Part shown: piece after piece, positions 12,821 to 26,176 of the stretch
Layout of the letters: each line of letters begins with the position of its first letter
Position numbering within the stretch: position 1 is the first letter of the stretch
Source of the DNA: Manduca sexta
Lineage: Eukaryota; Arthropoda; Insecta; Lepidoptera; Sphingidae
Reading direction: 5' to 3'
Length of the DNA stretch: 64,000 bases
NCBI RefSeq assembly: GCF_014839805.1
Contig: NC_051121.1
Location: 3,269,116 to 3,333,115 of the forward strand
Translations under genes and position numbers: made by a program
The notes under the pieces: model-generated
What the model saw: only the letters and a program-made list of their open reading frames with translations
Database searches by the model: none
What the model was told of the DNA's origin: nothing

Positions 12821-13777
12821 TAACAAATTTATAAAACTTAATGTTGAAGATGTTTTTCAGTCAACACTGTATCTAGACAGTTTACAGCAATTTCTAAAAA
12901 TAAGTGATGACCCTAATACATACTTTTAAATTACATCACTTTATACACTAAAAATACATTATTCTAATCATAATATCAGTTTAATAAATTTCAAAATAAC
13001 AAAAGATTAACTGAAGAAAACAAAATGTCGAAAAAAATTTAATATCGAGTTCATAGCGACTACATTATCTATATTTAATAGAAACTTTTGTAATACTACG
13101 CAGTGTGCGCTTAATTTTACGACACCACCCTACTGAAGTAGCTAAAAATATTCAACAGTCATTTTGGATACAGGGACGTATCTGCTCACACTGTTGGGGG
13201 CAAAGGCCCCTAACGCTTCACTCAAGCGTCGTGCGATTATTCGATATAAAATTGAACGCACTTCAAAACGGTCGATTTGACGCCGAAATGGAATTTTAAA
13301 TTGGTTAAACAAATTGTTTATCCTTTAAATATGTGGGGAGGTGTAATGAAGTAGAAAATTCATTTATTTATCATATTTAAAATCGTAGTGCTCCATTTTA
13401 TTATAACTCGTGCCTAAATTGACATTAATTTATATAAATAAAATGATATGCGTAACAAACAACAATTTCAATGAAACTGCTATTAAATTTGAAATTAGAC
13501 CCCAGTTCATGATATGGGTCACTTTACCACCCACGCCAACCCGCAAACTGCGGTCCTGTCCCTTAATCTTTAATATTGAATGACAAGACATAAAACTTGT
13601 CCAATAAACTCTGAGATATGCAAATCTCTAGACCTTTATAAATAAATTATGTATGACAGTTCGAAGAATGGAACAAGATAGAGCTCGCCTTTTAATCTGT
13701 ATTGGGAGGCGTATGTATGTATATGTGTGTATACACATCATTTTAGAAAAATCAGACGTGCGTACCATTGGCTTTTG

Positions 13778-13834
13778 CACCTACGAACATTCGTCTCGGC
13801 AGTCCGTTCCACATCTAACTAGGCTATCGCCGCA
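13778..13834 (-). mobile_element. SINE family A, head fragment (minus)
   Basis: On the minus strand: GCGGCGATAGCCTAGTTAG then GGAACGGACTGCCGAGACG. Only the head is present. Confidence 0.6.
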
Positions 13835-14904
13835 TTTTCGTTTATTACGTATGTGTAATTAAGGATCATCATCGTACCCAAAACAACTCGTAATTAAATA
13901 TCTTCATAAATTATTAAATGACAATACTATAAAATCCAACCCTCCACTGCTCGCGTTCCGGTAATTAACATATTCCGGTATTAATCACGATAGACAATGT
14001 TAGCGCGGACGATCATGATAACGCGCAGTCGTATATTATAACCATTAAAATTCTGCAGATATCTCGAACGGCAAATTGTATGTAATCTAAAGGTAACCTC
14101 AATTGAATTCTCTACATGGTAATGTGGCACCCCTCCCGCGATTTCTCGTTGCCTAATTTAAATTTTGACGTTAAATAAAGACTGATTTAGATTGCCGTTG
14201 ACGTTTTGTGTTAGTTAATTCGGATTTGCTTTGTTAAGTTTTGATTGTAGGGTTCGGTGGTGGGTTTAGAGTCTTGTTTCATGTATGAAACGTGTTTGTT
14301 TAACGGAATACGGAATTATTTATTTTATATTTCAAATTTTATTCCGTATATCTTTTATAAAGGTAGTAAGACGAAATATGTAATATTATTTGACTGCTAC
14401 AAGTCATGCATTGGATTTATATTTGTAATAGCCTGCACAGTTTATACAATGAATAAGTAATAAAAATATAAATTAGTTCATTGATACTGTTTATTGCTTT
14501 GATCGAAATAACTACACATTTTTAGTAAATCCATAATTAATACAAAACACATTTATAGAATATGTATGTTATAAATATTTAACCTAATTAATTCTACGTA
14601 ACAAAAGCTCTAAGCCGCACCGAGCGAATCAAACACCAACCAAATCAAACGCAATTTGCCTACGTAAATACCTAAAAGTAAACGTCTAATCAGAAATGTA
14701 AACTCAATTTAGGTAAAACTAACCTTATTTACTTCACTTGTAAACAGCGTAATTGGATTATTAACATCGGTATTTGATGTATCTGTCGGTATTTAAGTTT
14801 TAGACGCGAGCGAAGACGGGTTGATTTTAAGGTTGGAATTTCGCGGGTAATTTTACATTTTATGTGTCTTCATTAAATATTTTGGAAAAAAAATAAAGGT
14901 TTGT

Positions 14905-15065
14905 TAATTTAATAATGATTTCTTATGTTTACGCGAATGTTAGACATTGAAATAAAACAATTTTACCGATTTTATCACAGTTTTTTATATTATTACTTTC
15001 TCCTGACGTTTCGAAGACTTTTCAGCCGTGGTCACGGGGCAGATTGAGATATAGTATATATAGTC
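14905..15065 (+). mobile_element. Penelope-like terminal fragment
   Basis: GATTTCTTATGTTTACGCG, GATTTTATCACAGTTTTT, then CTGACGTTTCGAAGAC and GTGGTCACGGGG: the same block series as at 58,900, in plus orientation. Confidence 0.5.
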
Positions 15066-15102
15066 ATCCGAAAAATGACGTACAATGTCTAATTATATTT
15101 TA

Positions 15103-15385
15103 AAACTAGTTGACCCGACAGACGTTGCCCTGTCTTAACCATGTATGCACGCGCGCGTTCTGTCGATCGCTGACAGTTATTTCAAACAACTGACAGTTAT
15201 GTAAATTAATATTGTCGTTAAATTTTCTAATTTTCCGCGCAATTTTTTGAATTTTTTCTTTCCTAAGGACCTTCTCCTGACAATAACAAACACAACAAAA
15301 AAATAGTGAAATCGGTCCAGCCGTTCACGCGTGATGGCGTGACCAAGGGAAATAGGGATTCATTTTATACATATAGATTATACGA
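15103..15385 (+). mobile_element. RTE-type LINE 3' fragment
   Basis: GTTGACCCGACAGACGTTGCC near the start, then AAATCGGTCCAGCCGTTCAC and an ATACATATAGATTA end. This block order is the usual tail of RTE elements in Lepidoptera. A 13-base G run follows at about 15,407-15,419. Confidence 0.6.
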
Positions 15386-15631
15386 TTAAGGAGAGATGAG
15401 AGGAGAGGGGGGGGGGGGGTAGGAAGATGAGCCACTATGGCGTCTTTTAACACCTCGTACGGTGGTCGCTACTCTACTCTACAAACTAATCTCGCATTAT
15501 GTAAACACAACACCTAATGCTCATGTCCAGATTATTACGATCCGACAATACAGCTTTGTGCGATAATGAATGTATTATGTCGTCGCTTTGTGGCGCACTG
15601 ATAGCAAACACGTTGGGATTTCGATAATTAA

Positions 15632-15700
15632 GATAGCTAGTTTGGAACGGACTGCCGAGACAAATGTCTGCAGGTTCGAATTTCTAAGAAAAGTACCCGA
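15632..15700 (+). mobile_element. SINE family A, head fragment
   Basis: GATAGCTAGTTTGGAACGG and CTGCCGAGACAAATGTCTGC followed by GGTTCGAAT; the rest is missing. Confidence 0.6.
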
Positions 15701-15884
15701 AATTATGACTGTATTTTGTTCGGGAGTCAAACCCGGAACTTAACAGTGGTCAGAGGAAGCTTTATCGGATGTAAAATTTGGCTATGAAAAATAATTATAG
15801 TTAGAGAAAAATATTAAAAATGTTTATAATAAAATTTAAATGTCATGATTGTACGAATTTAATATTTATGACTTAAAAATCACA

Positions 15885-16115
15885 CACACGCCTTTTATTC
15901 CTAAAAGGGTAGGCAGAGTCGCAACTAGTGTACTTAATTTACGTCGTGCGTATTCCGTCCCATGATGTGATAGGGGGCGTGCCTTACCCTATCAGGCACA
16001 AATTTCATACCCCAGGCTGATATTGAGTATAAAAACCGAATATTACTGCCCGACCCGGGGATCGAACGCGAGACCTCAGCACTACAGTCGTACCATAATA
16101 CAACTACGTCGTAGA
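15885..16115 (-). mobile_element. tRNA-derived SINE family B copy (minus)
   Basis: Minus strand: GTACGACTGTAGTGCTGAGG, B-box GTTCGATCCCC, CCCATGATGTG on the plus strand, and an ACACACACGCC end. Confidence 0.75.
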
Positions 16116-16255
16116 GACAGTCGAAAGAAGAAGAAAAGTGTTAATCTAACATGAAGTTCAAATAAATACATATACATATTTATTTATAATAATCAAAAAC
16201 ATATATTCACTTGTTAGGTACGCCTTATCCAAACGGCGTCTTCAAAAACTCAAAT

Positions 16256-16282
16256 GCTTACCTGAAAATAAAAAAGAAAACA
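16256..16282 (-). promoter_or_regulatory. brat: Recursive splicing (ratchet) site 2
   Basis: Minus strand: a pyrimidine-rich TTTTCTTTTTTATTTTCAG ends at 16262 and is followed at once by GTAAGC at 16261. It has the same architecture and strand as the site near 37,571. The acceptor half is very strong; the donor half differs from the best consensus only at its last base. Confidence 0.6.
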
Positions 16283-17029
16283 TTAAAAATACATTTCAAA
16301 AACATTAAAAAAGGTTTTATTTTTAAAACGTCCTAAAATAAAACATAAACGAAAAGGCACTTGGGAATATTTTAGATATAAAAACGTGAGAGATGCTTAA
16401 AAACATAAAGGATGGTTTATGTTTATACTCCTGCGTATTGAAGTGTGCATGTTTACTAAAATCTTTATACATATAAAAACCTCAACATTTACCTTTATTT
16501 TTGAACTATACCTAATTTACGTATACATAAATTTATTTAATAATATAAAGGTTCTTTCGCTTTTCTTTGATGCATTTTGACGTGATTTCAACAAGTTTAT
16601 TTTGTTAATCGGATTCAGAGATCAGTCTTTATAAAATGTATAACTTATTAACTATTTTTATGGTCAAAAGTTATACCGTTTTTAGGTTCTATTACGATGC
16701 TAAATCACACAGTAATCATTTAGTTGCAAACTTGTCTCAATAAACCAAAAAGGAAAAAAATCTCATTTTTTTCTAACTAATTGAGGTAACAGCTATAATA
16801 CAGACCCGTTTCATTAACGCTGCGTATTTAAATTTCAAGCGGGTGTGTAAAGTTAATGAACACTGAATGGTCTAATTAAGATTTTTCGCTGTGAATATTT
16901 AATGAAACGTGATTTCGGATAATGCCGCTTTTATCTAAAGAATGCTATTAATGAATAAAATAAAAATAATTCCGTTTAAAACAGTAATTTAGTAAAAACA
17001 AAATTATTTTGGTTATAATAAAAAACCTC

Positions 17030-17343
17030 GCCTTTAAGTCCATTTTCATACATTTTGTTTCGGCTTTAATCTGGGTAACTAAACAAGTATTGGCAGTGAA
17101 TTTTCGCAGTTGAAAGAAAAATAATTAATAATCATGGATATTTCTGCCTTTAAAATTTCGTCATATTAAATTTTAAAGGCCGAAATATCCATGATTATTA
17201 ATTATTTTACGTTTTCTTCAACTGCGAGAACTAATCACTAACTAGACGTGAATTTAAATTCTTTACTTGCCAATACTTGTTTAGTTACCCAGATTAAAGC
17301 CGAAACAAAATGTATGAAAATGGACCTTGAGCTACCACCTTAA
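17030..17343. mobile_element. Palindromic foldback element, copy 1
   Basis: Two long arms face each other around about 17,163 with a short loop. The outer arms contain TTTTGTTTCGGCTTTAATC and its complement; the inner arms contain TAATCATGGATATTTC and its complement. The right end reads GCTACCACC followed by TTAA. The left arm has an internal deletion of about 40 nt and a degraded tip. It carries no ORF, so it is a non-autonomous foldback or MITE. Confidence 0.75.
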
Positions 17344-18480
17344 CAAATTTTGATATCTTCTAAATTATCCTCTGAAATTTCAGTTCACACGAATTAGTGC
17401 TCTGTGTTTTTACAAATAAAGACGGTATATGCGTGCATCAATAGCACCACTACTAAAGTTTGCAATCTCGCCTAATACCCAAGAGATGAGGAAGGACCGT
17501 CGCGATGGCGGCTGAAATGATTCACATTAATGTTGCACGTCAAAGTTGGATCGAGTTGGGAACTCGTGGTATCCTGGGACGAGGACATTTTTCTCGTATA
17601 CTATATGCTTGCATGCTTGGACCAAACAGGAATACAGGTTTTTAATTCGATCAATGTTTGAGTGCCAATTCTATTGCAATTATTGAAGATTTAAGAAATA
17701 ATTATTTCTTGTGTTTATCCGAATTTTAGACATTAAATTTAAACTATTTTTCTGATTTCATCGCGAATTTATGGATAACCAACATCTCAGTCCTCCCCGA
17801 GAGCACGAAGGCCGCAGTCTTTGTAACGTCGGGAGAGAATTATAGTAACCGCAATATAGTTTATTTTTAAAGATTTAGGAAATAATTAATATTGTGTAAA
17901 GATTATTTAAAAAAAAAAAACATGAAAAGGACTATGCTAGTACAATATTCGTTCAATAAATAAAAAACAAGATGATAAATACATTTTTATCCTAATACGA
18001 TTAAAATAACGTCCAGTTTCAAACATTTAGACTGTGGTCTGTACACTGTGCCGGTATACAATATCGATATTTAAGTATTTAAGACATTAGATTTTCCCGG
18101 CAGGCATGTCTCTGGCATTGCTTTGGTCTATGGGCGGCTAACGCTGCTCACCGTTGGGCGGACCGTTTGCCCGTTTGCCTACTAAGGCAGTAAAAAAAAA
18201 CGATTTGATCACACAATTCAAGCAATAGTGAAGAGGCTTATCGTCTTAATTAAAAATCATAATGTTAAGTACTCTACATTGAAATTAAACAAATGCAGTC
18301 ACTAAGAAACAAAAAACATCTCCCAAAGGAATATCTACATCGAACATGAACATCGAAAACTACGAGAATTTCCAATCAAAACTAGTGTTAGATTCTAAAA
18401 CTTCTTCGTATAGTGCTGCCATCTCTCGGCACACGCGCAAATTACTTTTCTGTTGACTGAACAGTCAGCGGGCCATCATA

Positions 18481-19784
18481 CTTAGTCTGGCCATAAATAC
18501 TGTTACACTTAATTATAAAAAAATATTACATTTGAATTTCGAATCTGTCATTTTTATACGATTGTTCATTGTGTTTTCTCATTTTGGCGCCAATACATTG
18601 TAAAATATTTTGCGATATTAAAATGGTGTGGGGTGATAAAGAGAACCGAATCGCTGTGATAGCATTACACAAAGTAGGTATGGAGCCAAATGCAATTTTT
18701 AAAACTCTCCATACACTTGGTATTAGTAAAATGTTTGTGTACCGGGCTATTAATAGGTACAATGAGACCTCCTCTGTTTGTGACAGAAAAGATCTGGCCG
18801 TCCACGTAGTGTTCGTACGAAAAAGGTGGTCAAAGCAGTAAGGGAAAGAATTCGAAGAAATCCTGTCCGAAAGCAAAAGATTTTATCTCGGGAAATGAAG
18901 ATAGCACCTAGAACCATGTCGCGTATTTTAAAAGATGACTTAGGACTTGCAGCCTATAAGAGACGCACTGGCCATTTCTTAACTGATAATTTAAAGAAGA
19001 ATAGGGTGGTAAAATCGAAACAACTACTGAAGCGGTACGCAAAGGGAGGTCACAGAAAAATTTTGTTTACGGATGAGAAAATTTTTACAATTGAGCAACA
19101 TTTTAACAAACAAAATGACCGTATTTATGCTCAAAGCTCTAAGGAAGCTTCCCAATTAGTCGACAGAGTGCAACGTGGACATTATCCGACTTCAGTGATG
19201 GTTTGGTGGGGTGTTAGCTATGAAGGAGTGACTGAGCCATATTTTTGTGAAAAGGTATCAAAACATCGGCACAAGTGTATCAAGATACCATTCTTGAGAA
19301 GGTAGTTAAGCCCCTTAACATCACCATGTTCAATAACCAAGTATGGTCCTTCCAGCAAGACTCGGCGCCGGGTCATAAAGCTCGGTCCACGCAGTCTTGG
19401 TTGGAATCGAACGTTTCGGACTTCATCAGAGCTGAAGACTGGCCGTCGTCTAGTCCCGATCTTAATCCGCTGGATTATGATTTGTGGTCAGTTTTAGAGA
19501 GTACAGCTTGCTCTAAACGCCATGATAATTTGAGTCCCTAAAACAATCTATACGATTGGCAGTGAAGAATTTTCCCATGGAAAGAGTGCGTGCTTCTATT
19601 GATAACTGGCCTCATCGTTTAAAGGACTGTATTGCAGCCAATGGAGACCACTTCGAATAAGCTTTTTATATTTTTAATTGTTTTATATTTATGTATTAAA
19701 CTGACACACTGTAAAAGTAATAAATGTTATTTGCAGTTAACAATTTTCTTTTTTCTTTATTACAATATTTATGGCAAGACTAGG
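18481..19784 (+). mobile_element. Tc1/mariner element of maT (DD37D) type, 1,304 bp
   Basis: It is flanked by TA on both sides (18479-18480 and 19785-19786). The imperfect terminal inverted repeats agree at about 22 of 27 positions: CTTAGTCTGGCC at the left end, and CCTAGTCTTGCC reading in from the right. Length and layout are typical for a single-ORF mariner, and the transposase inside is broken. Confidence 0.93.
18623..19660 (+). pseudogene. maT-type mariner transposase, three frameshifts
   Basis: This was a cut-and-paste transposase. The start ATG is at 18623 (MVWGDKENR) and the frame ends at TAA 19658-19660. An N-terminal helix-turn-helix region is followed by catalytic motifs LFTDEK, FQQDSAPGHKA and SPDLNPLDYDLW. 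Counting from the second Asp to the Asp of LDY leaves 37 residues between them, which is the DD37D signature of the maT group. Three single-base deletions break it: near 18787 (a run of A), near 19252 (a run of G before ATC) and near 19532 (GG to G before AGTCC). Between the breaks the protein is free of stops, so the copy is young but inactive. Confidence 0.9.
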
Positions 19785-22700
19785 TATAATTTAAGTGCAT
19801 GCTTATTATATTTATAAATTTCATTTTTATTGTTATAATATTCTTGTCAACTCAAAAACGACGTATTACATAATTTTGGAAACGTTGATAAAGTATTCTA
19901 ATATTATATAATTATGGAAGTTATTAATCTTTTATTTTTTAAGGTACCCATCATCTACAGGCATCATGCGTACCGGGAGAGTGGTGCAAGACACCAGAAA
20001 TAAAACAAAAACTAATTCATTGAAATTCTACAATAATTGGAACTATTGACCACAAAGGTTTTATTATGGTAAATCATATACAAATACCGGCGTGATTTGA
20101 ATTATAAAAAATATGATATTGAAGATGTACCCCCTAAAAGTCATATACAGAGATTATAAATTTTAATCTCAATATTTTAGATCCTAATATAGCATCTAAT
20201 ATAGTACTCCATTTTTTCTGTCATCAATAGCTCATAACAAAAAATCGTACCACTATAACTATTAACTATAAATTGGAAAAAAGTCAACCAGAAAATCCGA
20301 AACCGAAAAGTTAAGCTGAATTTAAAACGAAACGTTTATGTAAACAACTAGCTTCAGAACTTCTTTATTTTGAGCTTCAACTAAGCCCGTTAGAGCTTAC
20401 ATTGTTCGAAGCCCTTCCTATGCAAAGCTACAACTTATGCAAAATCCAGTATTTGAGATACTGCGGGGGTTTTGAAACAACAAGCGGACTGTATTAAGAC
20501 AGCATGACGTGGCGGATTAGCATATTAATCAGGCGAGGATGCGGTGTCCGGAAATAGGATGCCGCCCAAACTTTTGATTGCGAAGCGTTATACAAACTAT
20601 ATTCTTAAATTCAGATTTATCTTTTGAGCTGCGGGAATGAGATGACAACCTATTTTTAAAAATCGGTTGAGGTTCTTAGGCTGCTTGAGCGGCGCTTTAT
20701 TTAAGTTAATGCTGTTGTGTCTAGTAATCTTGTTGAAAATGTAAAACTTGAAGGAATTGAACCTAATTCCGGTTTGTAACCTTGTCGCTACATTTGTGGA
20801 TTATATTTATTTGATATAGATACAGTAATCAGCTCAAACTAATTGGACATTGAGTTAATATCCATCTAGATTGTATATATCTGATTCACTATCGAATACC
20901 CATTAAGGCCATTGCATCGTGTTTGAAATACTGTGACTGTAACAAATCAATTTAATTCGAACAGCCGTTACTGCAAAAAATAATAGGCATCGACGCCCAA
21001 TTTTGACACCAGGTGGCAAATATTTATCAATAAAAGGTGTCAGTGACACATTGCCTTGAAACGATCGCATCAGCTGACTGCTTTTTGTGCAGATCCCAAA
21101 TTCGTTAGACGGAAAATCATTAGTCTCATGAAAAAATCGCCGAGTGAATGATGCTTTAGCACACTCAAGTTGCCAGCTGTTTCCGCTGCACAGCTGATCG
21201 ACCGGATATTGGCTGTTAGGGAGACGTTCCCTTTCTCTTTCCCCCGCGTGGTTCCGTCTCTCTCATGGTTTTTAATTTTTCACTCTCCGCCCGTTAATGA
21301 GAAGACGAGCTTTCGATTTTAAGCGCCATCTGTTTTTTAAAAACGGAATCCGTTTAATGGTTTCATTAGCATCACTAGAAAGGAGTTAAACTTGAAGGAG
21401 TTCCAAATTAGATTTATAATTAGAGATTTATCATTAAATAACATTCATAACTCCATAAAGTATACAGAATATAAGTTTTTAATTAACTAATTAAGGTCTA
21501 CGTATTATTAAAATATCCAGGCATGTTTTATGCATAATTATCGACGCGCCGTTCGCGTGCTGTTAAACTTAAAACAATGAAAAAACATTGTAACTAGCTG
21601 AATAATACAGTTCCTGTGCTTCAGATCTCGTGTTGAAATAACAAACTGGCTGGCACGCGACTCGAAAGCGGCGTTCGAAATTTGAAACAAAAAATATAAA
21701 CTGTCAACCGGTACTTCCTTAGTTTGACAACTGTTTTAACTAGGTTTTGGATTAGAAAATAATACGAGTACGATGAATGGATCTTTTTAAGGATATCCAT
21801 AGATAAAATCGTAGAAAGAACAAATAAGCCAGTAATTTTAAACGCTCAATCAAGTTATATAACTCGATCGCAACTGCTGATTTTTAAACTATTCAGGTCG
21901 TGCCAGTTTGCAAATAGTAAAATTAAAGTAATTCCGTTCTGAAATAAAATTTCGTCGAGTGTATTAAACAATTAAGTTCCTGCTATTACTAGTTATTAGT
22001 GCATACTGCGTATTAGACCTAAAGTAGAGGCCATAAACTGAACGGGCGAGCGCAGCGTTGTGCAAAATTCGAACTTTCCGATTTTAAGTGAAAAGTTCTG
22101 ACAGCGGTTACAATCGTTTGCAAAGTTAGCAAGTTTTAATATTTAATGGACAACAAAATGTTTTAGACTAATAAATTGACGTCTTATTTACGAAAACAAT
22201 GGCGGTGAATTTAATTATAATATTACAAGGTTGTGTTTTCGGTATTTTATCACGTTGTAAACTCAGTGAGATGTTGCTTCGGGTTTTAGAAGATGGAGTT
22301 GAATTTACTTTTATATGTTCGGTGCGCCATGGAAAGTTAGCTATGGGGTAATTTCATAAACTCATCAAATAGTCATGATAAAGCCGTAAACTTAGAGATT
22401 GCTGTATTCCAGTTTGAAATGAACAAGATATCTAGTTTGCGATTCGTATCTAGATCATAACATAGGCACATTACAATACAATGCACGTTGGGTTTCAGAC
22501 AATCCTCATGCGATATGCACACAATAAAATTCCTAGAAGAATATAAATATGTTAACGTTTTTTCGAAACACCACCATTCGCAGAGCTAATTAAATACGGT
22601 CGCGGTGGCGTGAGAGAATTCATTAATATTAGAATTCGCCGGTAGTTTTGCAAGTTACAGCGCGCCATTATCACGTGTCCCAAGAGTGTAGCATTTAGCT

Positions 22701-23317
22701 GCATTGCGGTCCGACTGTTTGACACGCAAACCTATTACGGCTGCACTTATTGGTACAACTTTGCTGTTCTTCCCGCGTTTTTGTAACGTTAGGTTAGGAT
22801 TTAGTTCGGGTCACGATTAACAGATGGCGCTGGTTGTATGTTTGTTAAATTGAGGCATTATGTTTTTTTGCAAATGCAGGTGGTATCGTGATATACTCTG
22901 TGCGTGCTTAATTAAAATTTATTTTAATGCAAATAAAACAATATTTTACGTGATAATGGCTCCGTTTTAATAAAAGTAAACAATTTAGTAACAGCGATCA
23001 CATAATTCATAACAAATATAGAGTATTTACAATCCAATTGTGGCATTGGACATTGATAAAGACAAATTCAATGATCCATTTGATGCATTTAGAATTTAAA
23101 CGCACTGTACCAGCTGTGATCGTTAGTTCGAGTTATTGCCTAAATATCGACAATGGTGATTTATTCACGATAATATTTATGTTCGAACGTGTTCGGATAC
23201 ACTTTACAATTGATTTTAAGGGGTGTAGTTTACGGGGAAGTCTCCGGACTCGAAACTGGTGTGTTATTAGACCATTCAACTGATGTATAGCATTGCCTTA
23301 TCATTGAAGATTTAGAC

Positions 23318-23500
23318 CATGACTCTAAATGGTCCAGGTGGACCTCCAGGGGCTTTCGGGAGACGTCACAAGTCTATGTTGGCGTGAACAAATAGTGAAG
23401 TCTACATTTCGTAAGCGGGGTCCACGAAAATGTATCTGGTTTGATAGTAAAGTAGTAACATGTTGGCTTGACTTCTATCAATGTAGTCAGTGTATATTGC
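23318..23500 (+). repeat. Dispersed repeat, copy 1 of an inverted pair
   Basis: Contains TTCGTAAGCGGGGTCCACG, AAAATGTATCTGGTTTGATAG and GTTGGCTTGACTTC, each present in reverse complement at 46,085-46,270. Confidence 0.6.
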
Positions 23501-26099
23501 TAGGGGTCGTGAGGTACACGGTGACCCCAACATAACCCCCGCGATGGCTGGGCGGTAGTAATAATGCATTTTCTCCGCGAAAACAAAATAAGTCTACCGG
23601 CACCAGCAACATTTTGAAAGCGGGCTAATGTTAGCTGTTATTAGTGTACTAGAAAAAAAAAAACAAACATAAAATATGATGTCAAAAATGCGCTTATTTC
23701 CGCTTATATATACGATTTTGCAGTTGGGTTGAACGTTCAACACAAACAAAAAAAAATGTTTCATTATTTTATTTCAGATTATTCGGGGAGATTACAGTTA
23801 TTTTACATTAATCAGTTAAATAACTATATGCCAATTATATTTATTGAAGCCATAACATTATCTAATAAACGACAAGTTCACAGTATTACGTATGTTAATT
23901 AAGTTTTAGCATAAATCAGTGTATTGAGTTAATTTATGCCAGGTGTAAGAAGATAAGTTTACCATCTGTGTGGAGTTACTTAATCCAATCAGTTCGTCAG
24001 TATTAACAAGGGTTTAGTTCCATAGAGAATTACATCTGAGATGTAGTGTTTCATTTTGGCTATGCTGCCGTGCTAAGCTCAAAAACGCTATCTCAAAAAA
24101 ATCTAACTCTTGATTTTTATGTCGTCAGATAGTTTAAAGAGATACCCATCCAATGAAATTACCTAAATAACGATATCTTGTTTAGAACTTGTTAAAATGC
24201 CCGTACAAGAGTTTCCCTATCTCAATTTACATACAAAACTATAAAACTATATTTACAAAACTTCGATTATCTCGAAATAAGGCTTCCCTGAGATACCGCT
24301 TTTTGCGCTAAGCACGGCAGTATGGTTATGTAGGCAAACCGGTTTCTGTTAGAGAAAATATATAAGTAATACTGTTGCATTTTAATAGATTCTGGAATGA
24401 CCTTCTCTTGTTTAGAATATTGTTATATCGAGCAATGTACCCCTTGCATCCCACGGTAAGTGGCGTTCTTTCGAGGTTAAAAATCAGATAAGTAATAAAA
24501 TTACAACATATTTATAAACATATTGTAGTTTGGATGATGATGAAGAACCTACAAAGATAAGAAGCATCGATCTAAGGACCTAAATCACTAAGATTATAGT
24601 CTTTAATTACCTAGATTTCTTAGTCCCATGCCGATGTCAACAGGCGTTCATCACGAAATTCACAAAATCTAAACTGACATGCTAATACGTAGACACGTTC
24701 GGTGTGCAAATGAAGGGCCCTGCCGAATCACGCTATCCGCGTAATGGCGTCACCGAAAACATGGCGGCACTTTGTAAAAAATCGCTCGAAGGGCTTGCGA
24801 ATGTTTTACATTTCGTTATCGCGAGAGTGTAAACTACATTAGAAACCTTTTTGGATTATTACGTTTATTTTAACGTCAAATAATGGGAGTTGATGTTTAG
24901 CAAAGGTGTCCTTTTGCACCCCCTTCCTATAAAGACATGTGTTTCTGTAATGTTTGTCTTATTTTCTGTTCATAAAAAAACTTTATCGTCTTCAAATTTG
25001 TATACAGAGCATAATCAACTCCGAATTGATTGCTAGTGCCATACCATGATTGTCGTACATCAAATATTGTACGAATTGTAGGTGACTGTAGTATGCTTTG
25101 CTTGAATGTTTGTTATAAGCATTCGTTTTAAGCTCATGCCACTCATACAGTTTGCACAGATATAGCTAGACAAATTCGAAACCACCTACTTACTACTCAC
25201 GATAAAGTTACCAGGGTAAAACGAAATCTATATAAATGCAAAGGCAATATTGTTCCAAACTCCAAACCCGTTCAATATCTAACATTTCCCAGGCATTTAA
25301 TAACCACAAAACTAATAATGAAAATTTCTGTACAACAGTTAAAGTTATAGTAACAAAATGCGTAACAGGTGCTCAAAATATCCTCACAAATTGATCCCAT
25401 TTAACATGACTCGAGCTGTTTCCTACGTGTTACCGAACGGTAAAAGGTTTACGTAGTGTTGCAGATAGCATGAGAATTTCTGTTTTCTTTAAAGCAATGA
25501 TTTTATTGCAATCTTGTAGCCTTTGTGGTTAAGGGTTCTCAGGACTTTGGTATATAGAAGCTAGTATTCATACGAAAATATTCTTTATATGATTACACTT
25601 AATGCTCAAACTAAGATATAGGTACTGTGTGTTGAGTGAAAATTTTAATAGATTGAAACGTTTTCCTGTTATAACCTTTATACAGTAAATAATAATAATA
25701 TCAGTCCTGTATTATATGTACCATATACTGTGATTCTATAGTAGTTTTGGGACCAAATGTTGTTACTTAGAACAATTTGTAGGACCGAAAAAAGGAATTA
25801 ATTGTACTGTTGATAATAAAAAAAAAAGCTTTTGATAATATTATTTTTCACTTGTTCGAGTTTGATAATAATAAAAAAGTCGCGACAATTATTCATAGTT
25901 ATGAATATCACCGATCGTAGAGACCGCTGTAGTAGGTGATATTTAGTTTCATTACCACGAGTTCTCATTTATTATTCGTAAACATTCATTTTGATGTTAA
26001 TAAAAAAAAATATATTTTATAAATTGGTATTTTTTAAAATTCTATTATTGATACATAATTTAAAATTTTTGGCTCCAAAACGACTGTAATATAACGGTG

Positions 26100-26176
26100 T
26101 ATACTGTGCCACTGCTGGGCACGGGCTTCTTCTGAGAGGGATTAGGCCTTATTCCACCACGCTGGCCTAGTTGACA
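26100..26176 (-). mobile_element. SINE family A, tail fragment (minus)
   Basis: On the minus strand: GGCCAGCGTGGTGGAATAAGG, a CCTAATCCCTCTCAGAAG block and GCCCAGCAGTGG. Confidence 0.6.

Noticed and set aside
21050..21350. GC-richer intronic patch that resembled a promoter
   Set aside because: No initiator with DPE, no TATA box at the right spacing and no good donor on the brat strand; not enough to call.
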